From: Aquificaceae bacterium
GTDB lineage: Bacteria > Aquificota > Aquificia > Aquificales > Aquificaceae
Assembly: GCA_025057245.1 (NCBI GenBank)
Contig: JANWYC010000050.1
Location: 1-7,194, forward strand
Reading direction: 5' to 3'
DNA: 7,194 bases
The stretch's first letter is position 1, and every line of letters starts with the position of its first letter. Below, piece by piece: positions 1 through 6,124 of this stretch. The notes below the pieces were generated by a model. That model was not told the origin of the DNA and did not search any database. It saw nothing but the letters and a program-made list of their open reading frames with translations. The position numbers and the translations under genes are program-made.

Positions 1-525
1 TAGGTCAAGGAAGGCATCCACTTTTTTCAACACCTTTTCAAAAGCGTAGCCCGGGAACTTTTTGTCCTCCTTCCTATCCACTACGAAGCCTACCGTAAGC
101 AAATAGGCATCCTCTACAAACTTCTCAAGTCCGTATTCAGGCATTTGAGGTGACTTTTTAAGGTAAGATGTAAATATTTCGTAAGCCTGATGAGCCTTGT
201 CCTTTAAGGAGGGCACCTTCTCCACGTTAAGAGCTATTATGTAATCCTTTACCTCAGGCGGAAGGATAATCGCTGGAAACTCTACCATACCCAGCTGACG
301 CCCTGCTTCGAGACGATGCTGACCGTTTACAACCTCGTAGTTTCCCTTTCCATCGGGCACCACTGAAATAGGTTCTACAAAGCCGACCTTTTCCATAGAA
401 TCCATCAGTCTTTTTATGTGCATGTCCGAGAGCTCACGCTGTATTGTGGGTATGAGGATTTTCTCCGCTGGTAGTATGGTAAACTCAAGCTCAAGACCTT
501 TTAGGGGCTCTCTAAACTTGAGCAT
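1..525 (-). CDS. ParB/sulfiredoxin-like N-terminal domain protein, partial (C-terminus off the window)
   Basis: This frame stays open for 175 codons from the ATG at 525 to the window edge, with no stop, so the C-terminus is missing. Residues about 15-90 look like a ParB/Srx-fold domain: an ILIP segment near 23-26, a helix with SMEKVGFVEPISV (43-55), and the core motif VNGQHRLEAGRQLG at 66-79. This NGQHR box replaces the GERR box that defines chromosome-partitioning ParB. Known members of this fold bind DNA, or use CTP or ATP. The activity here cannot be read from the sequence. The rest (about 90-175) is helical and charged, and I do not recognise it. No parA or parS is visible, and the gene sits downstream of gatA with its own extended -10, so a role in plasmid or chromosome partition is not supported. 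The ATG was chosen because it is preceded by a good -10 at leaderless spacing and no other start fits better. I am confident of the domain, not of the function. Confidence 0.8.
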   Translation of the reverse strand, partial: MLKFREPLKGLELEFTILPAEKILIPTIQRELSDMHIKRLMDSMEKVGFVEPISVVPDGKGNYEVVNGQHRLEAGRQLGMVEFPAIILPPEVKDYIIALNVEKVPSLKDKAHQAYEIFTSYLKKSPQMPEYGLEKFVEDAYLLTVGFVVDRKEDKKFPGYAFEKVLKKVDAFLDL

Positions 526-531
526 AAAAAC

Positions 532-540
532 ATTTTAGCA
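532..540 (-). promoter_or_regulatory. Extended -10 promoter element of the ParB-like gene
   Basis: Read on the minus strand, TGCTAAAAT is an extended -10 (TGnTAAAAT) whose last base lies 6 nt before the ATG at 525. No clear TTGACA-like -35 is seen upstream, which extended -10 promoters tolerate. No Shine-Dalgarno sequence lies between it and the ATG (GTTTTT only), so the predicted transcript begins at or next to the start codon. Confidence 0.5.
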
Positions 541-628
541 TTTAAAAGTATAACAGGTTGGTAAACCACTTAAAAAACTTGGCTCAACCCTCCCATAATA
601 CATCTGGTTTAGTGTGATGTCTGAGCGC

Positions 629-2065
629 TTATTCAATAGGCTCAAGTAAAGGATGCTTGTATGCCTGCTCCCACCAGTAGGAAACCCTTAAGAGAGTGGC
701 TTCATCAAAGACTCTTCCGATGAGTTGTCCACCTACAGGAAGACCTTCAGACATGTCTATGGGTATGGAGATGCCTGGAAGGCTTGCCAAGTTTATGCTA
801 ACCGTAAACACGTCAGAAAGATACATGGATATGGGGTCTGAGGTTTTTTCACCGAACTTAAAAGCGGTTGAGGGTGTGGTAGGCGTAGCTATTAGGTCCA
901 CTTCGTTGAATGCCTTCTCAAAGTCCTGTGCTATAAGCTTTCTAACCTTCATAGCCTTTAGGTAGTAGGCATCGTAATACCCTGCGGAGAGTGCAAAAGT
1001 GCCTAAAAGTATGCGCCTTTTCACTTCATAGCCAAAGCCCTCATCCCTTGTCTTTGAATACATATCAAAGAGGTCTCCGTATTCCTCAGCTCTGTAGCCA
1101 AACCTTACACCATCATACCTTGCCAGGTTTGATGAAGCCTCAGAAGGTGCTATGATGTAGTAGCACGGTATGGAGTATTTAACATGAGGCAGAGAGACTT
1201 CTTTTACTTCACAACCTTCTTTCTCAAGTTCTTTCAGAAACTTTTCAAGAGCAATCCTTACCTTTTCATCTAAGCCATCCATAAACTCCCTTACATAACC
1301 CACCCTTAAACCTTTTACCCCTTTTTTTATCTCTTCCGTGAACTTGGGAACTTGTTTTTTACTGCTGGTTGAGTCTCTTGGGTCATGTCCGCTTATTACT
1401 TCCATAATAAGAGCCACATCCTCCGTGGTTCTTCCAAATGGTCCAATCTGGTCAAGAGACGAAGCAAAGGCAACAAGACCGTATCTTGAGACCCTCCCGT
1501 AAGTAGGTTTTAGACCTATCACACCGCAAAAACTGGCAGGCTGGCGTATAGAACCACCAGTATCTGAACCCAAAGATAACGGTGCAGACCTGACCGCAAC
1601 CGCCACCGCAGACCCCCCAGAAGACCCACCGGGCACTCTTTCTAAATCCCAGGGATTTTTGGTTTTAAAAAAGGCAGAGTATTCTGTAGAAGAGCCCATA
1701 GCAAACTCGTCCATGTTGGTCTTTCCCACGATTATGGCACCCGCTCTCTTTAGCCTTTCTACCACAGTGGCATCGTAAGGTGATATGTAGCCTTGGAGTA
1801 TTTTTGAGGCACACGTGGTAGGATAGCCTTTCACGTTTATGTTGTCCTTTATAGCCACGGGCACGCCGGCTAAGGACATGTCCTGAGAAACTTTCAGCTC
1901 CTTTGCTTCTCTTAGAGCTCCTTCGTATAGGGGTGTGATGTATGCCTTTACTTTTTCCTCTGTTTGTAGAAATCTTTCGTAAAAGCTACTTACAACCTCC
2001 TCGGGGCTTACCTCTCCAGACTTCACCAATCTTGCTATTTCAGAAGCACCTTTTTTCCAGAGCAT
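629..2065 (-). CDS. gatA: Aspartyl/glutamyl-tRNA amidotransferase subunit A (GatA)
   Basis: GatA is the amidase subunit of the cytoplasmic GatCAB complex. It releases ammonia from glutamine, which GatB uses to convert misacylated Asp-tRNA(Asn) and/or Glu-tRNA(Gln) to Asn- and Gln-tRNA. The 478-residue protein shows the whole amidase-signature core. The Ser-cisSer-Lys triad is K73 (in VAIKDN), S148 (first Ser of GGSSGGS) and S172 (in GSDTGGSIRQP). The usual spacing is kept, as are the substrate-channel segments around NLARYDGVRFGYR and the C-terminal GLPVGGQLIG. The frame opens 10 codons earlier at 2095, but I place the start at 2065. There the protein begins MLWKK, as I recall for the Aquifex protein, and the extra codons would overlap the predicted -10 box. 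gatB and gatC are not in the window, so the subunits are dispersed, as is known in Aquifex. No decay is visible. The nearest upstream gene ends about 500 bp away, so gatA is probably transcribed alone. Confidence 0.97.
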   Translation of the reverse strand: MLWKKGASEIARLVKSGEVSPEEVVSSFYERFLQTEEKVKAYITPLYEGALREAKELKVSQDMSLAGVPVAIKDNINVKGYPTTCASKILQGYISPYDATVVERLKRAGAIIVGKTNMDEFAMGSSTEYSAFFKTKNPWDLERVPGGSSGGSAVAVAVRSAPLSLGSDTGGSIRQPASFCGVIGLKPTYGRVSRYGLVAFASSLDQIGPFGRTTEDVALIMEVISGHDPRDSTSSKKQVPKFTEEIKKGVKGLRVGYVREFMDGLDEKVRIALEKFLKELEKEGCEVKEVSLPHVKYSIPCYYIIAPSEASSNLARYDGVRFGYRAEEYGDLFDMYSKTRDEGFGYEVKRRILLGTFALSAGYYDAYYLKAMKVRKLIAQDFEKAFNEVDLIATPTTPSTAFKFGEKTSDPISMYLSDVFTVSINLASLPGISIPIDMSEGLPVGGQLIGRVFDEATLLRVSYWWEQAYKHPLLEPIE

Positions 2066-2073
2066 GAGTATAT

Positions 2074-2079
2074 AGTATA
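2074..2079 (-). promoter_or_regulatory. Predicted -10 box of gatA
   Basis: On the minus strand TATACT ends 8 nt before the chosen ATG at 2065, within the run TATACTATATACTC. There is no Shine-Dalgarno sequence. The best -35 candidate, TTAGCT at 2096-2101 with a 16-nt spacer, is weak. A nearly identical block precedes epmA. The predicted mRNA is leaderless or nearly so. Confidence 0.5.
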
Positions 2080-2201
2080 GAACATCAAAGAGCATAGCTA
2101 AGCGAGAATATGTTGTTTTTTACCTCTTTACGCTTAAAGGGGAAGTAATCTGCTTTGTCCAGAAATGCCCTTTAAGGCTCTGTATTCAGGCACCTCAGGG
2201 T

Positions 2202-2287
2202 TTGAGTCAAGCTTTACGAAGATTTATGAAATCCTTGTGAACCAGAGGTTAAAGGCTTATCAATGCTTCGTAAAGCCCGATACTCAA
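2202..2287. repeat. Inverted repeat with 11-bp perfect arms
   Basis: GCTTTACGAAG (2211-2221) and CTTCGTAAAGC (2266-2276) are perfect inverted copies separated by 44 bp. Outside them TTGAGT (2202-2207) and ACTCAA (2282-2287) pair as well, leaving a small internal bulge, so the arms total 17 paired bases. It could be an end of a decayed insertion element, a structured RNA or a protein-binding site. There is no T-run suggesting a terminator. The arms are seen directly; the role is unknown. Confidence 0.55.
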
Positions 2288-2305
2288 CCATCTCCAGAGC
2301 ATCCC

Positions 2306-2577
2306 TCAGCATGAACATTCATTTCATCGGGAACTATGGTGGGCATTCCTGCCAGTAAGCCTCGTGCTTTACCCTAAAGGCACTGAAACCTCTCACTGCT
2401 CAGGTTCTCTAAAAACTTCCTAACCTAAATAGCAAGGGCTTGCGAAGTGATGTGTCCACGCACCCACCACTTGACACGGTCAAGTAGGTTTTTAGATATG
2501 TTCACAGCGGCCCTGTTCCCGTTTGAGCATTTTCTAAACGCTCTCTGGTCTGATTTGATGGAAAACTTACTGCCTTT
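2306..2577 (-). pseudogene. Decayed transposase-like fragment, possibly IS605-type OrfB/TnpB C-terminus
   Basis: Reading from the AAA+ stop codon, one minus-strand frame runs open for about 50 codons and contains KCSNG, then NRAAVNISKNLLDR, then KWWVRGHITSQALAI and an amber stop. The same frame continues after it with VRKFLENLSSERF, a second amber stop, then GLLAGMPTIVPDEMNVHAEG before a TGA. Staying in one frame across two amber stops suggests an old coding sequence broken by point mutations. The Cys/Gly segment followed by an R..VNIxxNLL helix resembles the zinc-knuckle and last RuvC motif of TnpB (typically DRDxNAAxNI), with the acidic residue lost. The N-terminal catalytic domain is absent, so it cannot be active. 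The family assignment is from pattern memory only; another degenerate gene is possible. Confidence 0.4.
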
Positions 2578-5385
2578 TCATGACCTTTCCACAATGCTTT
2601 TGAGTATTTCTCTTTCAAGTGGGGAGCTAACCTTGGGTAGTATGGTGTCTATTACGAGGCTTTTGACGCTTTGATACGAACCAAGCCTTCTGGCACATCT
2701 GATGGTGTCCCTTATGGAAAACACAAAATCCACTGGCTCTTCAGACTGTTGCATCTGATAAGACCTGTACGCCTTTCTGACTTCGTTGGCTATCTTGAGA
2801 AGTTCAAAAAGTTTCCAGACGTAAGGCTCAAGCCTTTCTGTTCCCTCTACTTCCTTTACTTTTAGTCCATTTATTACCCAGTGCCACAGGTATGTAAAGT
2901 CTTCGGAGTTCAGGTGCGAAAGCTCGCGCACGTAGTCTTTGAGTATGATTGCCTCGTCTGGGTTGTAAAGTCCGCTTTGGTCTTCAAAGGGTGGGTAGTC
3001 AATGAGCAAAATGTCAGCCCTTGACTTTATATCCTGAGGGAGCTCTGAAACGCCCAAGTAGTTCTGAGGGTTCATACCGCCTACAAACACCACTTCCCTA
3101 TGAGCTTTTATTATCTCTCCCGTAGGAAGTGTGAGAAACCTTCTGTAGTCAAAAAGAGGGTTAAAGAGCTTTACCATGCCCGCAGGAAGCGTGTTTATCT
3201 CATCAAAGTAAATCACCGCACCCGGTGTTTGAAGTGCCTTTACAAGGTCGGAGTATACCCTTTTAGTGCCTCTTTTTGTGTCAAACTCGTAAACAAAGGT
3301 TATATCTTCCTTTTCCATCTTGGAGTTGCAAGGAACTATGAAAAGAGGTCTGCCTGTAAGAGCGCAGAAAACTTCCACGAGAAAGTTTTTTCCCACGCCC
3401 GCATCACCTTCAAGTATGAGTATGCCCTCAGAAAACATGAGCTGTTCTTTGACAAGAGAGGAAAACTTCTGAAGGTTCTTTACGAACCATGGCGTCTCTT
3501 CGTAGGAAACGAAAACTGGCTTTCTGTCAAACTCTGTGGCAAAAAGTCCGTTAAGGTGTCTTAGGTATCTACGCACCCAAAGAGGTATGGAGCGGAGCTC
3601 CTCTTGTCTTAGAAGGTTGTTGTATCGTTTAGGTTCCACTACGACGCCGTCTTCCCTCTCAAAGGATATCTTGGCATGAATCTTATCTCCGATGAGCACT
3701 CTGTCTTCTACCTTTAACCTCCACTTGAGTTTTCTCCTGTCCCCAGAAAACTTCGGGAACTCCTCCGAGCCGAAAAACACCTTGGAGTCTTGAATTCTTA
3801 TCCTGTATCTGTCCAACTTACCCTGTAGCAGTCTTTTATGCAAAACCTTTGAAAGTTTGCTTTGCGCATCCTCCTTAAAGCTCGTAGGTAGACTACTGAA
3901 AAACTCCCTTACCTTCTTTACCGCCTCAAGGGCTTCCAAGTCCCTAAGGTCATCCGCCTCCACGAGGTATATGGAGCTCTCCACTTCTGAGATGCCTCGT
4001 TCTATCTTCTTCTTAAAGTATTCCTCTATATCGCTTTTAAGGCTTTGAAGGCTTTCAAGCCTTTGACCTTCTTCAAACTTTATACGACTTTCCACTTCCT
4101 TCAGGTCTTCTCCTTTCAATCTGTCCTCTTGAAGCTTTGAGCGCACGCCTTTAAGAAAATTCTCAAACTTAGCGTCCTCCACCAACTTACTACCTTTGGC
4201 TATAACCTCTCTGAGTTTTCTTATGGGTGCATCCATGGATAGTAGCCTTTTGTACTCCTGCGTTTCAGATGGGTCTGCGCCTGGGCTTAGCTTTCTAATT
4301 GCGGACGCAAGATTTTTTAACTCATCCTCCGCTCTTTTTATGATTAAAGCCTGCCTGTCCGCATCGTAGAAGAAGTCAGTAAGGTTAGTGTGAACCGCAA
4401 CAAGGCTGTATAACCTTCTTTCCTCGTCATTTTTCTGAATGCAAGTGTAAATAGTGCCGTCAGGAGAGAGCTCTAACACCGAGTATCCAAATCCTTCTAC
4501 TGTAGAGAGCATTTGAAACTGAGGAAGGTAGACCACGCCCATCCTGTTTTCCTGAGCATCAGCAAGGAAGAGGAACTCACCATCTGGCGACGCGTCCATC
4601 TGTGAGACCTGCATAGGAACTTCCAGACTTTTTAAAGAGCCCCCTAGCTGGAAGTCATACATAAAAAGTTTTCCATCCGCCCAGAGAAGCACTCCGTCCT
4701 TTGTAATGTGAGTAACACTGCCCGGATTGCAGGGAACCCTTTCCACAAGATCACCACCCAAGTCATAGAGCGCTAAGCCTTTACTACCAGACAAAAGCAG
4801 TCTGTTTTGACCCACGAACCGAAGCTGTCTTAACTCTCCTATGTCTGCGTTTGAGTAAGAAAATGCGCTTCTGAAGTCAAGACCCTCGGAGCGAAAGCCC
4901 CCAGATATGTCTATTACGTAGACCCTCTCACCTACCACGCCGTATGCCAGAAGGCTTCCGCTGATATCAAGCCCGACGGATGCTCTTAAACCTTCCTGCG
5001 TGGTTCTAAAGCTCTTCCAAGTTTGAGGGTTTCTCCTGTCTTCAAGAAGATAGACCACAAGGTATGGTGGTGTGATGAGAGCAAGGTATGAACCTTTAAA
5101 AAGTGCCTCCGTGATTACCTGCGCAGGTGGTCTTGAGGGTAATCTGTGAAGCTTTCCACTCCAGTCGTAGAGTTGTATAACTCCGTGCCTCCTACCCACA
5201 AGAAGCCAGTAGCCGTCTTCTGAAACGTCCATCGCATCTATCCAAAATTCCTCTATGCGTGCATCCGGGTCTTTTTCTAACATGTCCTCAGGTTGTAGCT
5301 TTAGGTAGCCCCTTGGCGTCTGCAGGTTTATTTCGTAAGCCTTTTCCTTCTCTTTCCTACCAAACAACTTCTCCAAAAAACGCAT
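2578..5385 (-). CDS. Beta-propeller / coiled-coil / MoxR-type AAA+ ATPase chimera
   Basis: This is a 935-residue soluble protein with three parts. Residues about 45-335 form repeated short beta-strand units with propeller-like blades (SEDGYWLLVG at 55-64, ASPDGEFLFLAD at 265-276, LSPDGTIY at 306-313), probably a WD40/YVTN-type propeller. Residues about 340-520 are highly charged and helical, a likely coiled coil. After a beta-rich linker (about 525-600), residues about 615-935 are a MoxR/AAA_5-like ATPase: Walker A GDAGVGKN (660-667), Walker B VIYFDEIN (724-731), sensor-1 Asn772 in GGMNPQ, an SRADILLIDYP segment (788-798) where such proteins carry the arginine-finger region, and a sensor-2-like SIRDTIRCARRL (890-901). 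The family hydrolyses ATP to remodel or activate partner complexes, often with VWA-domain proteins; none is present here. The Walker A Ser/Thr is replaced by Asn667. No signal peptide or membrane segment is seen. The ATG at 5385 has no Shine-Dalgarno sequence but a -10 at leaderless spacing. The substrate is unknown. Confidence 0.9.
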   Translation of the reverse strand: MRFLEKLFGRKEKEKAYEINLQTPRGYLKLQPEDMLEKDPDARIEEFWIDAMDVSEDGYWLLVGRRHGVIQLYDWSGKLHRLPSRPPAQVITEALFKGSYLALITPPYLVVYLLEDRRNPQTWKSFRTTQEGLRASVGLDISGSLLAYGVVGERVYVIDISGGFRSEGLDFRSAFSYSNADIGELRQLRFVGQNRLLLSGSKGLALYDLGGDLVERVPCNPGSVTHITKDGVLLWADGKLFMYDFQLGGSLKSLEVPMQVSQMDASPDGEFLFLADAQENRMGVVYLPQFQMLSTVEGFGYSVLELSPDGTIYTCIQKNDEERRLYSLVAVHTNLTDFFYDADRQALIIKRAEDELKNLASAIRKLSPGADPSETQEYKRLLSMDAPIRKLREVIAKGSKLVEDAKFENFLKGVRSKLQEDRLKGEDLKEVESRIKFEEGQRLESLQSLKSDIEEYFKKKIERGISEVESSIYLVEADDLRDLEALEAVKKVREFFSSLPTSFKEDAQSKLSKVLHKRLLQGKLDRYRIRIQDSKVFFGSEEFPKFSGDRRKLKWRLKVEDRVLIGDKIHAKISFEREDGVVVEPKRYNNLLRQEELRSIPLWVRRYLRHLNGLFATEFDRKPVFVSYEETPWFVKNLQKFSSLVKEQLMFSEGILILEGDAGVGKNFLVEVFCALTGRPLFIVPCNSKMEKEDITFVYEFDTKRGTKRVYSDLVKALQTPGAVIYFDEINTLPAGMVKLFNPLFDYRRFLTLPTGEIIKAHREVVFVGGMNPQNYLGVSELPQDIKSRADILLIDYPPFEDQSGLYNPDEAIILKDYVRELSHLNSEDFTYLWHWVINGLKVKEVEGTERLEPYVWKLFELLKIANEVRKAYRSYQMQQSEEPVDFVFSIRDTIRCARRLGSYQSVKSLVIDTILPKVSSPLEREILKSIVERS

Positions 5386-5391
5386 GTTATT

Positions 5392-5419
5392 AAGATAAGC
5401 CTGATTTAAAACTATACAA
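5392..5419 (-). promoter_or_regulatory. Predicted promoter of the AAA+ chimera gene
   Basis: On the minus strand TTGTAT (5414-5419) and TATCTT (5392-5397) are separated by 16 nt, and the -10 ends 6 nt before the ATG at 5385. No Shine-Dalgarno sequence lies in between (AATAAC). Both hexamers are imperfect. The spacing to the ATG matches the other genes of the window. Confidence 0.4.
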
Positions 5420-5439
5420 AGCCTTTCTATTCCAAAAAA

Positions 5440-5799
5440 CCACTTTATAGTTTATGCATGCGGTAAGGGGTGTATCTTCATGAAAAACGTTTTAAACTTA
5501 TCCAGAGAGAATGTTTGAGAATTGTCTGACAGGCGCACGACAGTAGTTCTGTAGTGCATGGGAAATGCGTAGAAAAACTTCACTTCAGAAGCATCATAAA
5601 GTTCCAGAGAGTGAACACCAACATCACAAAAGGTCCCACAAGCTTGCGGTTTTGCCTTACCCAGAACAATAGGTCTAACATCACACCAAGAAAGGAACTC
5701 TAAGCCGTGTTTATCATCCAACCGTCTAATAAGTCTCTCGCCTTTGACTCTTAAGAGTTCCACGCATTCCCCTAAAGCTAAACCCAAACTCTAAAGTGG
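5440..5799. repeat. 360-bp segment bounded by imperfect 14-bp inverted repeats
   Basis: CCACTTTATAGTTT (5440-5453) and AAACTCTAAAGTGG (5786-5799) are inverted copies with 13 of 14 positions matching. They bracket a single short ORF almost exactly: the ORF stop lies in the left repeat and its farthest possible start in the right one. The arrangement resembles a miniature or internally deleted insertion element. No flanking target-site duplication is visible, however, and a repeat of this length can arise by chance in AT-rich DNA. Confidence 0.35.
5452..5763 (-). CDS. Hypothetical protein of 103 residues
   Basis: I do not recognise a family. The frame is open up to a TTG at 5787, but I prefer GTG at 5763 because AGGGG lies 5 nt before it, a fair Shine-Dalgarno spacing. 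That gives 103 residues, starting VELLRVKGERLIRRLDDKHG and ending KIHPLPHA. The N-terminal third is basic and helical. The rest is a mix of short strands with three Cys and several aromatic residues (for example FFYAFPMHYRTT), and there is no membrane segment or signal peptide. It sits inside a pair of imperfect inverted repeats, between two gene-poor stretches, so it may be the residue of a mobile element or a spurious ORF. If real, it differs from its neighbours in using a Shine-Dalgarno-led non-ATG start. It ends 66 bp before the AAA+ gene and could be read into it, but nothing shows that the two work together. Confidence 0.4.
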   Translation of the reverse strand: MELLRVKGERLIRRLDDKHGLEFLSWCDVRPIVLGKAKPQACGTFCDVGVHSLELYDASEVKFFYAFPMHYRTTVVRLSDNSQTFSLDKFKTFFMKIHPLPHA

Positions 5800-6124
5800 C
5801 TTAACGCAAGGGGTCTGTGTAGGCATTTTTAGATGCTTTAGTTTTGTTGTTATTCTTGTCACTTACCCAGCGTATAAGTATTTTGCATTCGCTTCCTTTT
5901 GAAATACGAGTTTTTTGTCTTGCATGTTATAAAGCTCGTCCTTCTTGCTTTGGAAAAATTTAAAACATTCTCTGTGAAGTAGTTGGCGCCCAGCGTCGCA
6001 CGGTGTGAATGGTAAAGCAGGATTAGTCCCTTATTGGGGCTAATTGGGATTGGTTTTAACAACCCCATAGAGGAGTCTATAGTCCCTCTACCTGCCAAAC
6101 CTGTTCTCGTGGCTCAGTAAATGA
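5800..6124. other. Gene-poor interval of about 325 bp downstream of epmA
   Basis: No gene is supported. The longest minus-strand frame here (5859-6098) would encode 79 residues with low-complexity basic content and no Shine-Dalgarno sequence. A competing minus-strand frame is open for about 55 codons and reads more like protein (FKFFQSKKDELYNMQDKK, ending at a TAA near 5868). It continues in the same frame, through stops, into the hypothetical ORF at 5452-5763, which could mean an older, longer gene broken by nonsense mutations. A stem-loop lies at 6022-6044. No terminator for epmA and no promoter is convincing. Confidence 0.4.
6022..6044 (+). other. Short stem-loop in the interval downstream of epmA
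   Basis: ATTAGTCCC and GGGGCTAAT pair over 9 positions (one G-U wobble) around the loop TTATT when read as plus-strand RNA. On the minus strand the wobble becomes a C-A mismatch, so plus-strand RNA folds better. No T-run follows on either strand, so an intrinsic terminator is unlikely. The function is unknown. Confidence 0.35.

Larger units (their letters stand above)
2096..2577. other. Gene-poor interval of about 480 bp between the AAA+ gene and gatA
   Basis: No intact gene is supported here. On the minus strand the half next to the AAA+ gene holds a transposase-like remnant. The half next to gatA holds an inverted repeat (2202-2287) and the gatA promoter region. Two short open stretches look slightly protein-like but overlap each other on opposite strands: a 49-codon plus-strand ORF beginning MPFKALYSG (ATG at 2165), and a minus-strand stretch containing NPEVPEYRALKGISG ending in a stop near 2137. 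Neither has a Shine-Dalgarno sequence or a family I recognise. The interval looks like debris of a mobile element rather than functional coding DNA. I saw no convincing terminator for the AAA+ gene. Confidence 0.5.

Noticed and set aside
556..600. Possible intrinsic terminator after gatA
   Set aside because: On the minus strand a T-run is present, but the preceding sequence forms at most a 3-bp stem, so it does not qualify.
2066..2095. Earlier ATG giving GatA ten extra N-terminal residues
   Set aside because: The extra codons coincide with the predicted -10 box and are absent from the family as I recall it; MLWKK at 2065 is the expected N-terminus.
2165..2314. 49-codon plus-strand ORF starting MPFKALYSG
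   Set aside because: It is fairly protein-like but short, has no Shine-Dalgarno sequence and spans an inverted repeat; it is noted within the gene-poor interval rather than called as a gene.
2447..2674. 75-residue plus-strand ORF overlapping the 3' end of the AAA+ gene
   Set aside because: It is antisense to the AAA+ C-terminus and the transposase-like remnant, and shows no ribosome binding site or recognisable motif.
3100..3564. 154-residue plus-strand ORF
   Set aside because: It lies wholly inside the AAA+ domain coding sequence on the other strand, is rich in Lys, Arg and Cys as shadow frames are, and has no family signal.
5859..6098. 79-residue minus-strand ORF
   Set aside because: There is no Shine-Dalgarno sequence, no recognisable family and a basic low-complexity composition; a competing frame in the same stretch looks more protein-like, so I do not call it a gene.
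5988..6100. Possible CRISPR repeats or spacers in the interval after epmA
   Set aside because: Short motifs such as GGTTTTAAC look repeat-like, but no unit recurs at regular spacing.
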